Shown one piece after another: positions 29,483-38,843 of a stretch of 64,000 nt of DNA. This stretch comes from Pseudomonas sp. Q2-TVG4-2 (GTDB taxonomy: Bacteria; Pseudomonadota; Gammaproteobacteria; Pseudomonadales; Pseudomonadaceae). Made by a program: the position numbers and the translations under genes. Below the pieces are notes generated by a model that worked only from the letters and a program-made list of their open reading frames with translations, made no database searches and was not told where the DNA came from. Numbering within the stretch: position 1 is the first letter of the stretch; each line of letters starts with the position of its first letter. The DNA lies in assembly GCF_013620795.1 (NCBI RefSeq), contig NZ_LGLW01000003.1, positions 310,001-374,000 of the forward strand, written 5' to 3'.

Positions 29483-29600
29483 AAGGATTCTCCACGATGG
29501 CGTGCTGATTATTTAGGTGGAGGCGGGGAGCTGGATATCAAGGTAGCGTCGACGGCGGCAAAAACAGGTTCGCTAGGATACGTTGCGCCTGATTGTCGCC

Positions 29601-31391
29601 CTACAGCGGTGTCAACGGCCAGAACAGTGGAATCACCAATGTCGCGACGACCCACAGTAAGAGATTCAGCGGAATACCAACCTTGAGAAAGTCGACGAAG
29701 CGGTAGCCACCGGCATTGTAGACAAAGGTGTTGGTCTGATAACCGATGGGCGTGGCGAAACTGGCGCTGGCGGCGAACATCACCGCGACCACGAAGGCGC
29801 GAGGGTCGATGCCGAGTTGCTGGGCGAGGCCAATGGCGATCGGGGTGACCAGCACGGCGACCGCATTGTTGGACAGGATCTCGGTGAGCACCGACGTGAA
29901 CAGGTAGATGAACCCCAGCATGAACAGCGGCCCAGCCCAGGGCGTCAGGTCGACGACGCTGGAGACGATCAGCTCGACCAGTCCGACCTTGCTCATTGCC
30001 ACGCTGATGGCGAGCATCCCAAAGATCAGGCTGAGAATCTTCCAGTCCACCGCCTTGTAGGCATCTTCGACATCCAGGCAGCGGGTGGCCAACACCGCAG
30101 CGGCGCCCATGATCGCCAGACCCTCGATGGGCATCACACCGAACGCCGCCAGCAACATCACCATCAACGTAGTGCCAATGGCGATTGGCGCCTTGTCGCG
30201 GCGAAACGCGCGCTCTTGCACGGCGTTGAGGCTGATCAGCTCACCGTTGTCGGCGAAGCGCTTGATCTGCGCCGGCGTGCCCTCGACCAGCATCACGTCG
30301 CCGAACTGCAACTGGAAGTCGTCCAGGTTACCTTGGATGTTCTCGTCCTGGCGGTGCACGGCGAGCACGTTGATGCCGTAGCGGGCGCTAAGGTCGAGAT
30401 CACGCATCGGTCTGTGGCTGTAACGCGAATTGCGACCGACAATGGCTTCAGCGAGCACTTCGTCTTCGCTGCTGATGGTCTCGAAGGCGTCGCCGCGATT
30501 GAAGGTTAGATGCCCGCTGCCCCGCAGCTCGACCACGTCCTTCACCTGCCCGTGGATCACCAGAACATCGCCAGCCAGCAGGCTGAAGTCCTGTTCCGGC
30601 CGGCTGTGCAGGTGAACGCCGCGGTTGACCTGCAGCACCTGCAGGCCGCTGCCACCATTGAGGTTGGCTTCGGCAATGCTCTTGCCAATGACCGGGGAGC
30701 CCTGAGGGACCCGCAACTCGCTCATAAAGGTGCGATCGAGCCTTGGCCCGAGCAGCTTGGACAATGTGTCGCGCTCCGGCAGCAGCCGCTTGCCGATAGT
30801 CATCATGTAGAGCATGCCGGCCGCGGCGAGCACCAGCGCCGCGCCAGTGATCTCGAACATGCCGAACGGCGGAAGACCAGCCTTGCGCGCCACGCCGTCG
30901 ACCAGAATGTTGGTGGAGGTGCCGATCATCGTCAGCGTGCCGCCGAGGATGGTGGCGTAGGACAGTGGGATCAGCAGCTTCGAAGGCGTGGTGCCGGCAC
31001 GCTTGGCCAGTGAGATCGCCACCGGCGTCAGGATCGCAACGACCGGGGTATTGTTGAGAAAGGCCGAAATGACCAGCGCGGTAATCGTCAAACCACCAAG
31101 CACCCGGGTCGGGCTGGTGCCGACGAGCCCACCCAGCCAGTTGCCCAGCGCATCGATACAACCGGTGCGCTCCAGCGCCGCGGATATCACGAACATGCAG
31201 GCGATGGTGACCGGCGCGGAATTGGATAAGACGCCCAACACTTCTGCCGGGGTCAGCAACTGGCTCGCGATCAGCACGCCCACCGCGATCGCCACCACGA
31301 CATCCGGGCTCCACGTCTCGCGCACGAAGGACACCAGCACCCACAGCAACAAGGCACAGACGAACAGGAGCGGCAGCGATTCGAAGAGCAT
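29601..31391 (-). CDS. SLC13-family permease with two TrkA-C (RCK_C) domains
   Basis: A 596-residue inner-membrane transporter of the divalent anion:sodium symporter superfamily. The two membrane halves (starting LFVCALLLWVLVSFV and MVMLLAAFGVMPIEGLAIMG) flank a cytosolic region (~200-380) with two TrkA-C-like domains (SPVIGKSIAEANL...GDVLVIHG and a second ending FGDVMLVEG). SNSAPVT and NTPVVAILTPVAI fit the substrate-binding loops of the family. The substrate (sulfate, a dicarboxylate or other) cannot be read from sequence. ATG 31391 with AAGGA upstream is preferred over the earlier in-frame opening. Confidence 0.85.
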   Translation of the reverse strand: MLFESLPLLFVCALLLWVLVSFVRETWSPDVVVAIAVGVLIASQLLTPAEVLGVLSNSAPVTIACMFVISAALERTGCIDALGNWLGGLVGTSPTRVLGGLTITALVISAFLNNTPVVAILTPVAISLAKRAGTTPSKLLIPLSYATILGGTLTMIGTSTNILVDGVARKAGLPPFGMFEITGAALVLAAAGMLYMMTIGKRLLPERDTLSKLLGPRLDRTFMSELRVPQGSPVIGKSIAEANLNGGSGLQVLQVNRGVHLHSRPEQDFSLLAGDVLVIHGQVKDVVELRGSGHLTFNRGDAFETISSEDEVLAEAIVGRNSRYSHRPMRDLDLSARYGINVLAVHRQDENIQGNLDDFQLQFGDVMLVEGTPAQIKRFADNGELISLNAVQERAFRRDKAPIAIGTTLMVMLLAAFGVMPIEGLAIMGAAAVLATRCLDVEDAYKAVDWKILSLIFGMLAISVAMSKVGLVELIVSSVVDLTPWAGPLFMLGFIYLFTSVLTEILSNNAVAVLVTPIAIGLAQQLGIDPRAFVVAVMFAASASFATPIGYQTNTFVYNAGGYRFVDFLKVGIPLNLLLWVVATLVIPLFWPLTPL

Positions 31392-31570
31392 GAGCGTCCT
31401 TAACGTGGCGTAACAACCGGCCACAGACAGCGGCCCCGCGCGAACGATAGGAGGCAACGCTTAGAGAGTCTAGGAACGTTTATTCTGGTTTATATTCGAT
31501 TTGGTTATTTTTCGGCGGATCACCGTCCCGCTTTCGTCTCGCGAGAAACATCGCGCTGTCAGGCAGTCAG

Positions 31571-31600
31571 AAACGAAAAAGCCGCGCGGTGCGCGGCTTT
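31571..31600 (-). terminator. Terminator of the tRNA gene
   Basis: AAAGCCGCGC (31578-31587) and GCGCGGCTTT (31591-31600) form a 10-bp stem with loop GGT; read on the minus strand it ends in TTTTTCGTTT. It lies six bases after the tRNA 3' end. Confidence 0.85.
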
Positions 31601-31605
31601 GGAGT

Positions 31606-31682
31606 TGGTGGGCCCACACGGACTCGAACCGTGGACCAAAGGATTATGAGTCCTCTGCTCTAACCAACTGAGCTATAGGCCC
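31606..31682 (-). tRNA. tRNA with CAU anticodon, probably tRNA-Ile2 (lysidine type)
   Basis: The 77-base minus-strand sequence folds as a tRNA: acceptor GGGCCTA/TGGGCCC, D-arm AGCTCAGTTGGTTAGAGC, anticodon loop CTCATAA, T-loop GGTTCGAGTCC and an encoded CCA. The anticodon is CAU, which could mean elongator Met or Ile2. Pairs C4-G69 and C5-G68 match tRNA-Ile2, whose C34 is turned into lysidine by TilS to read AUA, and differ from E. coli elongator tRNA-Met. Confidence 0.85.
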
Positions 31683-31696
31683 TCAGAGGCCGGCGG

Positions 31697-31726
31697 ATTA
31701 TACCGGTGGTGTTGCGGGTGCGCCAA
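31697..31726 (-). promoter_or_regulatory. Promoter of the tRNA gene
   Basis: On the minus strand TTGGCG (31726-31721), an 18-base spacer and a perfect TATAAT (31702-31697) lie just upstream of the tRNA 5' end at 31682. The base stretch after the -10 box is GC-rich (CCGCCGGCC), as in promoters under stringent control. Confidence 0.7.
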
Positions 31727-31770
31727 GCGAAGCTGAGCGCGCATTGTTGTTTTGCTGGTACTGAATGCAA

Positions 31771-31794
31771 AACCCCCGGCGCGGGCCGGGGGTT
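31771..31794 (-). terminator. Terminator of rpoD
   Basis: AACCCCCGGC (31771-31780) pairs with GCCGGGGGTT (31785-31794) around GCGG; the minus-strand sequence continues with TT. It is six bases after the rpoD stop. Confidence 0.85.
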
Positions 31795-31799
31795 CTGGT

Positions 31800-33656
31800 T
31801 TACTCGTCGAGGAATGAGCGCAGATGCTCGCTTCTCGTCGGGTGGCGCAGCTTGCGCAGCGCCTTGGCTTCAATCTGCCGGATCCGCTCACGGGTGACAT
31901 CGAACTGTTTGCCGACTTCCTCTAGGGTGTGGTCGGTGTTCATGTCGATGCCGAAGCGCATGCGCAGTACTTTGGCTTCCCGTGCGGTGAGGCCGGAGAG
32001 GACTTCGCGGGTGGCTTCCTTGAGGCTTTCCACCGTCGCCACGTCAATCGGCGATTGCATGGCGGAGTCTTCGATGAAGTCACCCAGGTGCGAATCTTCG
32101 TCATCACCAATCGGCGTCTCCATGGAGATTGGCTCTTTGGCGATCTTCAGTACCTTGCGGATCTTGTCCTCGGGCATTTCCATGCGCTCGCCAAGCTCTT
32201 CAGGCGTGGGCTCGCGACCCATTTCCTGCAGCATCTGACGGGAGATGCGGTTGAGCTTGTTGATCGTCTCGATCATATGCACCGGGATGCGGATGGTCCG
32301 CGCCTGGTCGGCAATGGAGCGAGTGATCGCCTGGCGAATCCACCAGGTGGCGTAGGTCGAGAACTTGTAACCGCGGCGATATTCGAACTTGTCCACCGCC
32401 TTCATCAGGCCGATGTTGCCTTCCTGAATCAGGTCGAGAAATTGCAGGCCGCGGTTGGTGTACTTCTTGGCGATGGAGATCACCAGGCGCAGGTTGGCCT
32501 CGACCATCTCTTTCTTCGCCCGGCGAGCCTTGGCTTCACCGATGGACATGCGACGGTTGATGTCCTTGATGTCGGCGATCGCCAGTACGCATTCTTCTTC
32601 CAGCGCGAGCAGCTTCTGCTGGCAGCGATGAATGTCTTCCTTGCGTGCGGCAATGGCTTCTGCGTACTTGGCTTTGCCCCCGGCCAACTGATCGGCCCAG
32701 TTCAGGTCGGTTTCGTTATTTGGGAACTGGCGCAGGAAGTCGGCGCGCGGCATGCGTGCGTCGCGGACGCAGATCTGCATGATGGCGCGTTCCTGGGCCC
32801 GGACCTGGCTCAGGGCGTTGCGTACACGTTCGACCAGCGCATCGTACTGCTTGGGGATGAGCTTGATCGGCATGAACAGCGTTGCCAGCTCCTGCAGTGC
32901 ATCGGTGGCCTGCTGGCTACCGCGGCCATGCTTCTTCAGGGCCTTCTTGGCGACGTCCAGCTGCTCGGCAACAGCGCCGAAGCGAACGCGAGCGACTTCC
33001 GGATCCGGGCCGCCATCGCCTTCTTCTTCATCGCTGTCGGAGTCGTCTTCTTCCTCGTCTTCCTTGTCACCAGCAGCCGGCTTTGCCGCTGTCTGAGGTG
33101 CGGCGGGCTCGACTTCCTGCTGCGGACCGGCAGCGCCGTCGTCGTCAGGATCGATGTAGCCACTAAGGATGTCGGACAGACGGCCGCCTTCGCTGGTGAC
33201 GCGCTCGTAATCAGCGAGAATGCTGTCTACGGTGCCCGGGAAGTGGGCAATGGCGCTCATCACCTCGCGAATGCCTTCCTCGATGCGTTTGGCGATTTCA
33301 ATCTCGCCTTCGCGGGTCAGCAGTTCGACGGTGCCCATCTCACGCATATACATGCGCACGGGGTCTGTAGTACGGCCAATGTCGGTTTCGACAGCGGCAA
33401 GTGCCGCAGCGGCTTCTTCCGCGGCGGCTTCATCGGTATCGGCTTCGGCCAGCAACAGGGCATCGGCATCCGGGGCAACCTCGAATACATTGATACCCAT
33501 GTCGTTGATCATGCGAATGATGTCTTCCACCTGTTCCGGGTCGGAAATATCCTCCGGTAGATGGTCATTGACCTCGGCGTAAGTCAGGTAACCCTGCTCA
33601 CGGCCACGCTGGATCAATTCTTTGAGACGGGACTGCTGTTGCGCTTTTCCGGACAT
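31800..33656 (-). CDS. rpoD: RNA polymerase primary sigma factor RpoD (sigma70)
   Basis: The housekeeping sigma factor, 618 residues. Region 1.1 is followed by an acidic Asp/Glu-rich stretch (~190-215), the non-conserved region, then region 2 ([52 protein letters not shown] for -10 recognition and melting), region 3 and region 4 ([20 protein letters not shown], the -35 binding helix-turn-helix). ATG 33656 gives the usual start [15 protein letters not shown]. It is the last gene of the rpsU-dnaG-rpoD operon, 67 bases after dnaG. Confidence 0.98.
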   Translation of the reverse strand: MSGKAQQQSRLKELIQRGREQGYLTYAEVNDHLPEDISDPEQVEDIIRMINDMGINVFEVAPDADALLLAEADTDEAAAEEAAAALAAVETDIGRTTDPVRMYMREMGTVELLTREGEIEIAKRIEEGIREVMSAIAHFPGTVDSILADYERVTSEGGRLSDILSGYIDPDDDGAAGPQQEVEPAAPQTAAKPAAGDKEDEEEDDSDSDEEEGDGGPDPEVARVRFGAVAEQLDVAKKALKKHGRGSQQATDALQELATLFMPIKLIPKQYDALVERVRNALSQVRAQERAIMQICVRDARMPRADFLRQFPNNETDLNWADQLAGGKAKYAEAIAARKEDIHRCQQKLLALEEECVLAIADIKDINRRMSIGEAKARRAKKEMVEANLRLVISIAKKYTNRGLQFLDLIQEGNIGLMKAVDKFEYRRGYKFSTYATWWIRQAITRSIADQARTIRIPVHMIETINKLNRISRQMLQEMGREPTPEELGERMEMPEDKIRKVLKIAKEPISMETPIGDDEDSHLGDFIEDSAMQSPIDVATVESLKEATREVLSGLTAREAKVLRMRFGIDMNTDHTLEEVGKQFDVTRERIRQIEAKALRKLRHPTRSEHLRSFLDE

Positions 33657-33723
33657 ATAACCCTATCCACTGACGGTTCTGGCGGGCTGAAAACAAGCTG
33701 AGCATTATAGCTGAGCAAGGACC

Positions 33724-35655
33724 TCACGCGCCAGTTGAGGTCGATATAGCGGGTGTTGAGTTGCGATTTAGCAGGTTGCGCAGTTGCTCTTTCTCCTCTG
33801 CGCTGAGTTCACCCTGGCGAGCTTTGCGGAGCAGCGATTCAAGGCTGCGCTCGCGTTGCCTGGCGGCCAGAGTGGTTATGGTGTCGAAAAACTGTTGTTC
33901 AAGGTTATCGGCCGAGATCAGCCATTCTTTCTCTGCAAGTGCGCGTAAAAGGCGCCCCTGGTCGGTTCCATGCCAACGTGCAATCAATTGCAGGCTGCGT
34001 AGCTTGGGATTCTTCTGCAAGGTGCCGAGAAGCGCGACGAGCAATTGGGCATAAGTATCGTCTTCTGCTGCGAAATGGCTGGCATCTTCGACCTTTTGAG
34101 CAAGCTCTGGATGATGCAGCAGCGTGCGCAGCGTGGTCAGTGCCGGTGGTTCTACAGTCGCGGGCGTTCTCGGTGTGCGTGATCTGAAGTCTGGACGCTG
34201 GCCGGGCTTTTTCCAGTCCTTTTTCCATTCTTTCTTGCTGTTGCGCTTCTGATGGGCGGGCTCCGGCGGTATGTAGTAGTCGCTGTCGTCCTGTCCGGAG
34301 CCCGTGTCGTAATACACGCTGTCGTCGTATTCCGGGGCTGCTTTTGGCGACGAGGTACTCATCTGCTGAAGCGCTTCGCTGTGCAGTCCGGTGATCTCGC
34401 CGAGGCGCTGGCGCATCAGTGCACGCAGGTTGGCGCCGGGTATCTTTTCGATGAGCGGTGCCGCCAGGGTGGCCAGGTGGGCCTTGCCTTCCAGTGAGCG
34501 CGGGTCTGCTTCTTCGCTGAGCTGCTGGAAGAAATAGTCGGCCAGTGGCTGAGCTTGTTGCTGTATCCGAGCCATGAAGGCATCGGTGCCTTCGCTTCGC
34601 ACCAAGGTGTCTGGATCTTCGCCTTCCGGCAGAAACAGAAAGCGGGCGCGGCGGCCATCCTGCAGGTTGGGCAGCGCCGATTCCAGCGCACGCCAGGCGG
34701 CCTTGCGGCCAGCCGCATCACCATCGAAACAGAACAGCACGCTGGGTACGATGCGAAACAGGCGCTTGAGATGCTCGTCGCTGGTGGCTGTGCCAAGGGT
34801 GGCGACGGCGTTGCGCAGGCCTTGCTGGGCCAGCGCGATCACGTCCATGTAGCCTTCGACGACCATGATTTCATCCAGGTCGCGATTGGCCTTGCGTGCC
34901 TCGTAGAGACCGTAGAGCTCCTGACCCTTGTGGAAAACCGGTGTTTCCGGTGAGTTCAGATACTTCGGCTTGTCATCGCCCAGTACGCGGCCGCCAAAGG
35001 CAATGACGCGTCCGCGACTGTCGCGGATCGGAAACATCACCCGGTCGCGAAAACGATCGTAGCTTCTGCCGGTTTCGGCGTTTTCGATCAGTAGGCCGGC
35101 ATCGATCATCGCTTTTTGCTGTAGGGCGTCGCCGCCCAAGTGCTTCATCAGGTTGTCCCAGCCGGGTGGCGCGAAGCCGAGGCCAAAATCTCTGGCGATG
35201 ATGCCGGACAGGCCGCGGCCTTTGAGGTATTCCACCGCGGCCTTGCGCGCCGGATGCCCCTTAAGCGCCTGTCGGTAGTACTCGGCGGCCGATTCGAGCA
35301 GCGGATAAAGTGGCGAATCCACTGGCTGTCGTGGCTTGCGCCCTGGGCCGCTTTCCTCGCGCGGAACTTCCATGCCGGCGCGCTTGGCCAGCTCTTCGAC
35401 GGCCTGGGGGAACTCCAGGCTGTCGTGGTCCATGATGAAGCCGAGCGCGTTACCGCCAGCGCCGCAGCCGAAGCAGTAGTAGAACTGCTTGTCTGGGCTG
35501 ACGCTGAACGAAGGCGTCTTCTCTTTATGAAACGGGCAGCAGGCCGTGTAGTTTTTCCCGGCTTTTTTCAGTTGGATGCGCGAACTCACCACCTCGACGA
35601 TGTCGGAGCGGTTGAGTAGGTCATCAATGAATGATTGCGGGATCAAGCCGGCCAT
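33724..35655 (-). CDS. dnaG: DNA primase DnaG
   Basis: DnaG makes RNA primers for replication. The 643-residue protein has the CHC2 zinc finger (CPFHKEKTPSFSV and FYYCFGCGAGG), the TOPRIM catalytic domain (VEGYMDVIALAQQG, then CFDGDAAGRKA) and a C-terminal helicase-binding domain. The linker before that domain is rich in Asp/Lys/Pro. The frame opens further upstream, but ATG 35655 gives the conserved MAGLIPQSFIDDLL. It sits between rpsU and rpoD behind an attenuator-like terminator. Confidence 0.97.
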   Translation of the reverse strand: MAGLIPQSFIDDLLNRSDIVEVVSSRIQLKKAGKNYTACCPFHKEKTPSFSVSPDKQFYYCFGCGAGGNALGFIMDHDSLEFPQAVEELAKRAGMEVPREESGPGRKPRQPVDSPLYPLLESAAEYYRQALKGHPARKAAVEYLKGRGLSGIIARDFGLGFAPPGWDNLMKHLGGDALQQKAMIDAGLLIENAETGRSYDRFRDRVMFPIRDSRGRVIAFGGRVLGDDKPKYLNSPETPVFHKGQELYGLYEARKANRDLDEIMVVEGYMDVIALAQQGLRNAVATLGTATSDEHLKRLFRIVPSVLFCFDGDAAGRKAAWRALESALPNLQDGRRARFLFLPEGEDPDTLVRSEGTDAFMARIQQQAQPLADYFFQQLSEEADPRSLEGKAHLATLAAPLIEKIPGANLRALMRQRLGEITGLHSEALQQMSTSSPKAAPEYDDSVYYDTGSGQDDSDYYIPPEPAHQKRNSKKEWKKDWKKPGQRPDFRSRTPRTPATVEPPALTTLRTLLHHPELAQKVEDASHFAAEDDTYAQLLVALLGTLQKNPKLRSLQLIARWHGTDQGRLLRALAEKEWLISADNLEQQFFDTITTLAARQRERSLESLLRKARQGELSAEEKEQLRNLLNRNSTPAISTSTGA

Positions 35656-35693
35656 AGGGGTATGAGAATACGCTCGCGGTGTTCGGGCCGGAA

Positions 35694-35734
35694 TGAAAAA
35701 AACTCCGACCATTCGCCAGCTGGCGAAGCGGAGT
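35694..35734 (-). terminator. Attenuator-like terminator between rpsU and dnaG
   Basis: On the minus strand ACTCCG (35734-35729) pairs with CGGAGT (35707-35702), followed by a run of seven Ts. Between the arms lies a perfect 16-base palindrome, TTCGCCAGCTGGCGAA (35712-35727), that could extend the stem. In E. coli a terminator at this place lowers dnaG expression relative to rpsU. Confidence 0.75.
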
Positions 35735-35747
35735 CTATTTCAATGCA

Positions 35748-35769
35748 AAGCCCGACGTTTGTCGGGCTT
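35748..35769 (-). terminator. Second hairpin after rpsU
   Basis: AAGCCCGAC (35748-35756) and GTCGGGCTT (35761-35769) form a 9-bp stem with loop GTTT, 24 bases after the rpsU stop. It has only a weak T-rich follow-up and may protect the rpsU message. Confidence 0.6.
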
Positions 35770-35792
35770 GATGCAGCTTCAGCTGTACTGGA

Positions 35793-36008
35793 TCAGTACA
35801 GACGAACGCTGCGGCGCTGTTCGCGCTGCACTTTCTTGGCGTGACGCTTGACTGCGGCAGCAGCTTTGCGCTTGCGCTCAGCAGTCGGCTTCTCGTAGAA
35901 CTCACGGCTGCGGACTTCAGCCAGTACACCGGCTTTTTCGCAAGAACGCTTGAAGCGACGCAGAGCTACGTCGAATGGTTCGTTCTCTTTAACTTTAACG
36001 TTGGGCAT
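35793..36008 (-). CDS. rpsU: 30S ribosomal protein S21
   Basis: A 71-residue basic protein of the small ribosomal subunit involved in initiation. The sequence ([21 protein letters not shown] at the start, Arg/Lys-rich helices, C-terminal RRSVRLY) is nearly identical to other gammaproteobacterial S21 proteins. The ribosome site GAAGG precedes ATG 36008. It heads the macromolecular synthesis operon and diverges from tsaD across 196 bases in which no further gene was seen. Confidence 0.98.
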   Translation of the reverse strand: MPNVKVKENEPFDVALRRFKRSCEKAGVLAEVRSREFYEKPTAERKRKAAAAVKRHAKKVQREQRRSVRLY

Positions 36009-36204
36009 CCAGGACGTACCTTCACTTGTTTACCGGTTACAACGCGCTTCGGCAAATATCGCGAGCACGCTGGTTTTAAGGGTTGCGGATGTTAACGCCT
36101 TGCCGCGTGGAATGCAAAGCCCCCTGATCGAAAAGCGCTGGTCGGTCGCTGGTCCCGGCGATTAGTATGCGCGGCTTCATTCGCTTCTCTGGAAGGTCGT
36201 ACCC

Positions 36205-37230
36205 ATGCTGGTGCTGGGGCTGGAAACTTCATGCGACGAGACCGGCGTCGCGCTGTACGACAGCGAGCACGGCCTGCTGGCCGATGCCCTGTTCAGTCAG
36301 ATCGATTTGCATCGCGTCTATGGCGGGGTCGTGCCGGAGCTGGCCTCGCGTGACCACGTCAAACGGATGCTGCCACTGATTCGCCAAGTACTTGCAGAAG
36401 CCGGTCGCGAGTCGAGCCAGATCGATGCGATTGCCTACACTGCCGGTCCCGGTCTGGTGGGGGCGTTGCTGGTCGGGGCCTCGTGTGCGCAGGCAATGGC
36501 GTTTGCCTGGGGCGTGCCGGCGGTCGGCGTGCATCATATGGAAGGTCATCTGTTGGCGCCAATGCTTGAAGAGCAGCCGCCAGCGTTCCCCTTTGTGGCG
36601 TTGCTGGTCTCCGGTGGGCACACGCAGTTGGTCCGGGTCGATGGCATCGGCCGCTACGAACTGCTGGGCGAGTCGGTAGATGATGCTGCCGGCGAGGCTT
36701 TCGACAAGACGGCGAAACTGATGGGGTTGCGTTATCCCGGCGGTCCGGAGATCGCCCTGCTCGCCGAGCGCGGCACACCCGGTCGTTTCCTCTTTCCACG
36801 TCCCATGACTGATCGGCCGGGGCTGGATTTCAGCTTCAGCGGCCTTAAGACCTCAACACTCACTACCTGGCAGCAATGCCGTAGCGCTGGCGACGACGGT
36901 GAGCAAACCCGTTGCGATATCGCGCTGGCCTTCCAGCAGGCAGTGGTCGAGACGCTGACCATCAAATGCTGGCGCGCGCTGAAGCAGACGGGTTTGAATA
37001 ACCTGGTGATCGCCGGTGGCGTAAGCGCCAATTCGGCGTTGCGTGAGAACCTCGAAACGATGCTCGGGGAGCTGAAGGGGCAGGTGTTTTATGCGCGGCC
37101 ACGTTTCTGTACCGACAATGGTGCGATGATCGCCTACGCCGGTTGCCAGCGGTTGCTGGCCGGCCAGCAGGACGGGCCGGAGATTTCGGTTCAGGCGCGC
37201 TGGCCGATGGAGATGCTGGCGCCGGTATAA
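36205..37230 (+). CDS. tsaD: tRNA threonylcarbamoyladenosine transferase TsaD
   Basis: TsaD transfers the threonylcarbamoyl group to A37 of ANN-decoding tRNAs, with TsaB, TsaC and TsaE. The 341-residue ASKHA protein has [12 protein letters not shown], the metal ligands in [24 protein letters not shown] and the C-terminal [13 protein letters not shown] 36205 is preceded by GGAAGG. It diverges from rpsU and converges with plsY 14 bases downstream. Confidence 0.97.
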   Translation: MLVLGLETSCDETGVALYDSEHGLLADALFSQIDLHRVYGGVVPELASRDHVKRMLPLIRQVLAEAGRESSQIDAIAYTAGPGLVGALLVGASCAQAMAFAWGVPAVGVHHMEGHLLAPMLEEQPPAFPFVALLVSGGHTQLVRVDGIGRYELLGESVDDAAGEAFDKTAKLMGLRYPGGPEIALLAERGTPGRFLFPRPMTDRPGLDFSFSGLKTSTLTTWQQCRSAGDDGEQTRCDIALAFQQAVVETLTIKCWRALKQTGLNNLVIAGGVSANSALRENLETMLGELKGQVFYARPRFCTDNGAMIAYAGCQRLLAGQQDGPEISVQARWPMEMLAPV

Positions 37231-37243
37231 GCCTGCTTGCCAG

Positions 37244-37813
37244 CTAGAAGTGCCGTTCCGTACCCGCGAACAGGTCGCGTAGATTGTTCCGGTGACGCCA
37301 GACGATCAATCCGGCCAGCAGTACCATCGGCCAGAGCGCTTCAGGCTGCTGCCAGGCCAGAAAAGGCAGGCACAGCGGTAACGCGGCAAGCGCGGCTAGC
37401 GAGCTAGTCCGGGTAATCTTGAATACCAGCAGCCAGATAATCAGGGCTAGCAGTGCAGTGGGTGGATGCAGGCCGAGCAGGGCGCCGGCAGCGGTAGCCA
37501 CGCCCTTGCCGCCACGAAAGCGGAAGTACAACGGATAAAGATGACCGAGCACCGCCGCAAGTGCGATCCAGGCTTGTTGCTGAACAGATAAGCTCAGCGC
37601 TGCGGCGAGCAGGACCGGTAGCAGGCCCTTGAGCAGATCGCCAAATAGCGTGCTGATCGCCAGGCGCCTGCCGGCGAGCCGCAGCATATTGGTTGCGCCG
37701 GGATTGCCGGAGCCACTAACCCGCGGGTCGGGTGCGCCGGTCAGGCGACTGAGTAGAATGGCGAATGACAGAGAACCGATCAGATAGGCGAGCAGAATCA
37801 GTTGCCAAAACAT
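37244..37813 (-). CDS. plsY: Glycerol-3-phosphate acyltransferase PlsY
   Basis: PlsY uses acyl-phosphate (made by PlsX) to acylate glycerol-3-phosphate, the first membrane step of phospholipid synthesis. The 189-residue protein has about five membrane helices and the three conserved loops: [18 protein letters not shown] and [10 protein letters not shown]. Start choice is between ATG 37813 (MFWQL, like P. aeruginosa) and ATG 37822 (MDAMFWQL). It diverges from folB. Confidence 0.95.
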   Translation of the reverse strand: MFWQLILLAYLIGSLSFAILLSRLTGAPDPRVSGSGNPGATNMLRLAGRRLAISTLFGDLLKGLLPVLLAAALSLSVQQQAWIALAAVLGHLYPLYFRFRGGKGVATAAGALLGLHPPTALLALIIWLLVFKITRTSSLAALAALPLCLPFLAWQQPEALWPMVLLAGLIVWRHRNNLRDLFAGTERHF

Positions 37814-37888
37814 GGCATCCATCCGGGGCAGGGAGCTCCTGAGTCTAACGACGTGCGGCGAAGTTGTCGTGCCGTAGGAGAGAGTTGC

Positions 37889-38242
37889 GTGGATACAGTT
37901 TTCATCGAAGGGCTGGAAGTGGATACGCTGATTGGCGCCTATGATTGGGAGCGTGGAATTCGGCAGTGCCTGCGTTTGGATCTGACTCTCGGCTGGGACG
38001 TTCGTCCCGCTGCAGAGAATGACGAATTGGACAAGGCGCTGGATTATGCCGAAGTGACCGCCGCCATCGATCGGTTCGCGCAGGCGTCGCGCTTCGAGTT
38101 GGTCGAGACCTTTGCCGAGCGATTGGCTGCTGGCCTGATGAATCAGTTTGGTATCCCCTGGCTGCGACTGCGGGTTACCAAGCCGGGCGTCAACGCGCGC
38201 GCCTCGGCGCTCGGCGTGGAGATCGAACGCGGATGCCACTAA
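37889..38242 (+). CDS. folB: Dihydroneopterin aldolase FolB
   Basis: FolB cleaves 7,8-dihydroneopterin to 6-hydroxymethyl-dihydropterin in folate synthesis. The 117-residue protein has the family features [18 protein letters not shown] at the start, DYAEV near the middle and the C-terminal [17 protein letters not shown]. The start is GTG 37889, after a good TAGGAGAG site; the open frame extends further left but without homology. It overlaps folK by ten bases. Confidence 0.95.
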   Translation: MDTVFIEGLEVDTLIGAYDWERGIRQCLRLDLTLGWDVRPAAENDELDKALDYAEVTAAIDRFAQASRFELVETFAERLAAGLMNQFGIPWLRLRVTKPGVNARASALGVEIERGCH

Positions 38243-38769
38243 CTCGCGTACTGCTGGGGCTCGGCAGCAATAACCGACGCGAACAGAATCTGACCGCCGG
38301 TCTCGATGCGCTGGAGCAGCTGCTCGGCGGCATGCGCTGTTCGCCCGTTTTCGAAAGCCTCGCGGTGGGTTACAAGGGCGACAATTTCTACAACCTTGTC
38401 GTGTGCGGAACCACCGACCTGCCGTTGATGGAATTGGACCGGAGGCTCAAGTTCATCGAGGCGGATAACGGTCGCTACGCGCCGGACCGCAAAGGTCTGC
38501 CGCTGGATATAGATGTCCTGCTGTATGACGATCTGGTGGGCAACTTCCATGGCTTGGAGCTGCCGCGACCGGAAACGCTGAAGAATGCCTTCGTGCTCTG
38601 GCCGCTGGCGCTATTGGCACCGGATGTGACGCATCCCAGCACGGGGCGACGCTTCGCCGAACTGTGGCGCGAATCGACCATCGAGCAGCAACTGTGGCCT
38701 GTGTCGTTTCGTTGGCGAGGTGATGAGCTTACTCCGGCCGCGCTGGTAGGCTCCTTTTCCAGGCCCTAG
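38233..38769 (+). CDS. folK: 2-amino-4-hydroxy-6-hydroxymethyldihydropteridine pyrophosphokinase FolK
   Basis: FolK transfers pyrophosphate from ATP to 6-hydroxymethyl-dihydropterin, the step after FolB. The 178-residue protein shows [14 protein letters not shown], the substrate loop and the signature [15 protein letters not shown] with the metal-binding Asp pair. ATG 38233 lies inside the end of folB, so the two enzymes of consecutive steps are translationally coupled. Confidence 0.95.
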   Translation: MPLTRVLLGLGSNNRREQNLTAGLDALEQLLGGMRCSPVFESLAVGYKGDNFYNLVVCGTTDLPLMELDRRLKFIEADNGRYAPDRKGLPLDIDVLLYDDLVGNFHGLELPRPETLKNAFVLWPLALLAPDVTHPSTGRRFAELWRESTIEQQLWPVSFRWRGDELTPAALVGSFSRP

Positions 38770-38800
38770 CTCGGCACCTGCGAGCGCGCCGCGGAACGTA

Positions 38801-38825
38801 CGCGGGGCTTCGCCAAAGCCCCGCG
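38801..38825. terminator. Bidirectional terminator between folK and cca
   Basis: CGCGGGGCTT (38801-38810) pairs with AAGCCCCGCG (38816-38825) around CGCCA. It lies between converging folK and cca; no long T tract is present on either side. Confidence 0.6.
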
Positions 38826-38843
38826 ATGCTCGCCCCGATATGG

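Noticed and set aside
31929-33560. Plus-strand open frame of over 500 codons across rpoD
   Set aside because: Antisense to a fully conserved sigma factor; no recognisable domain.
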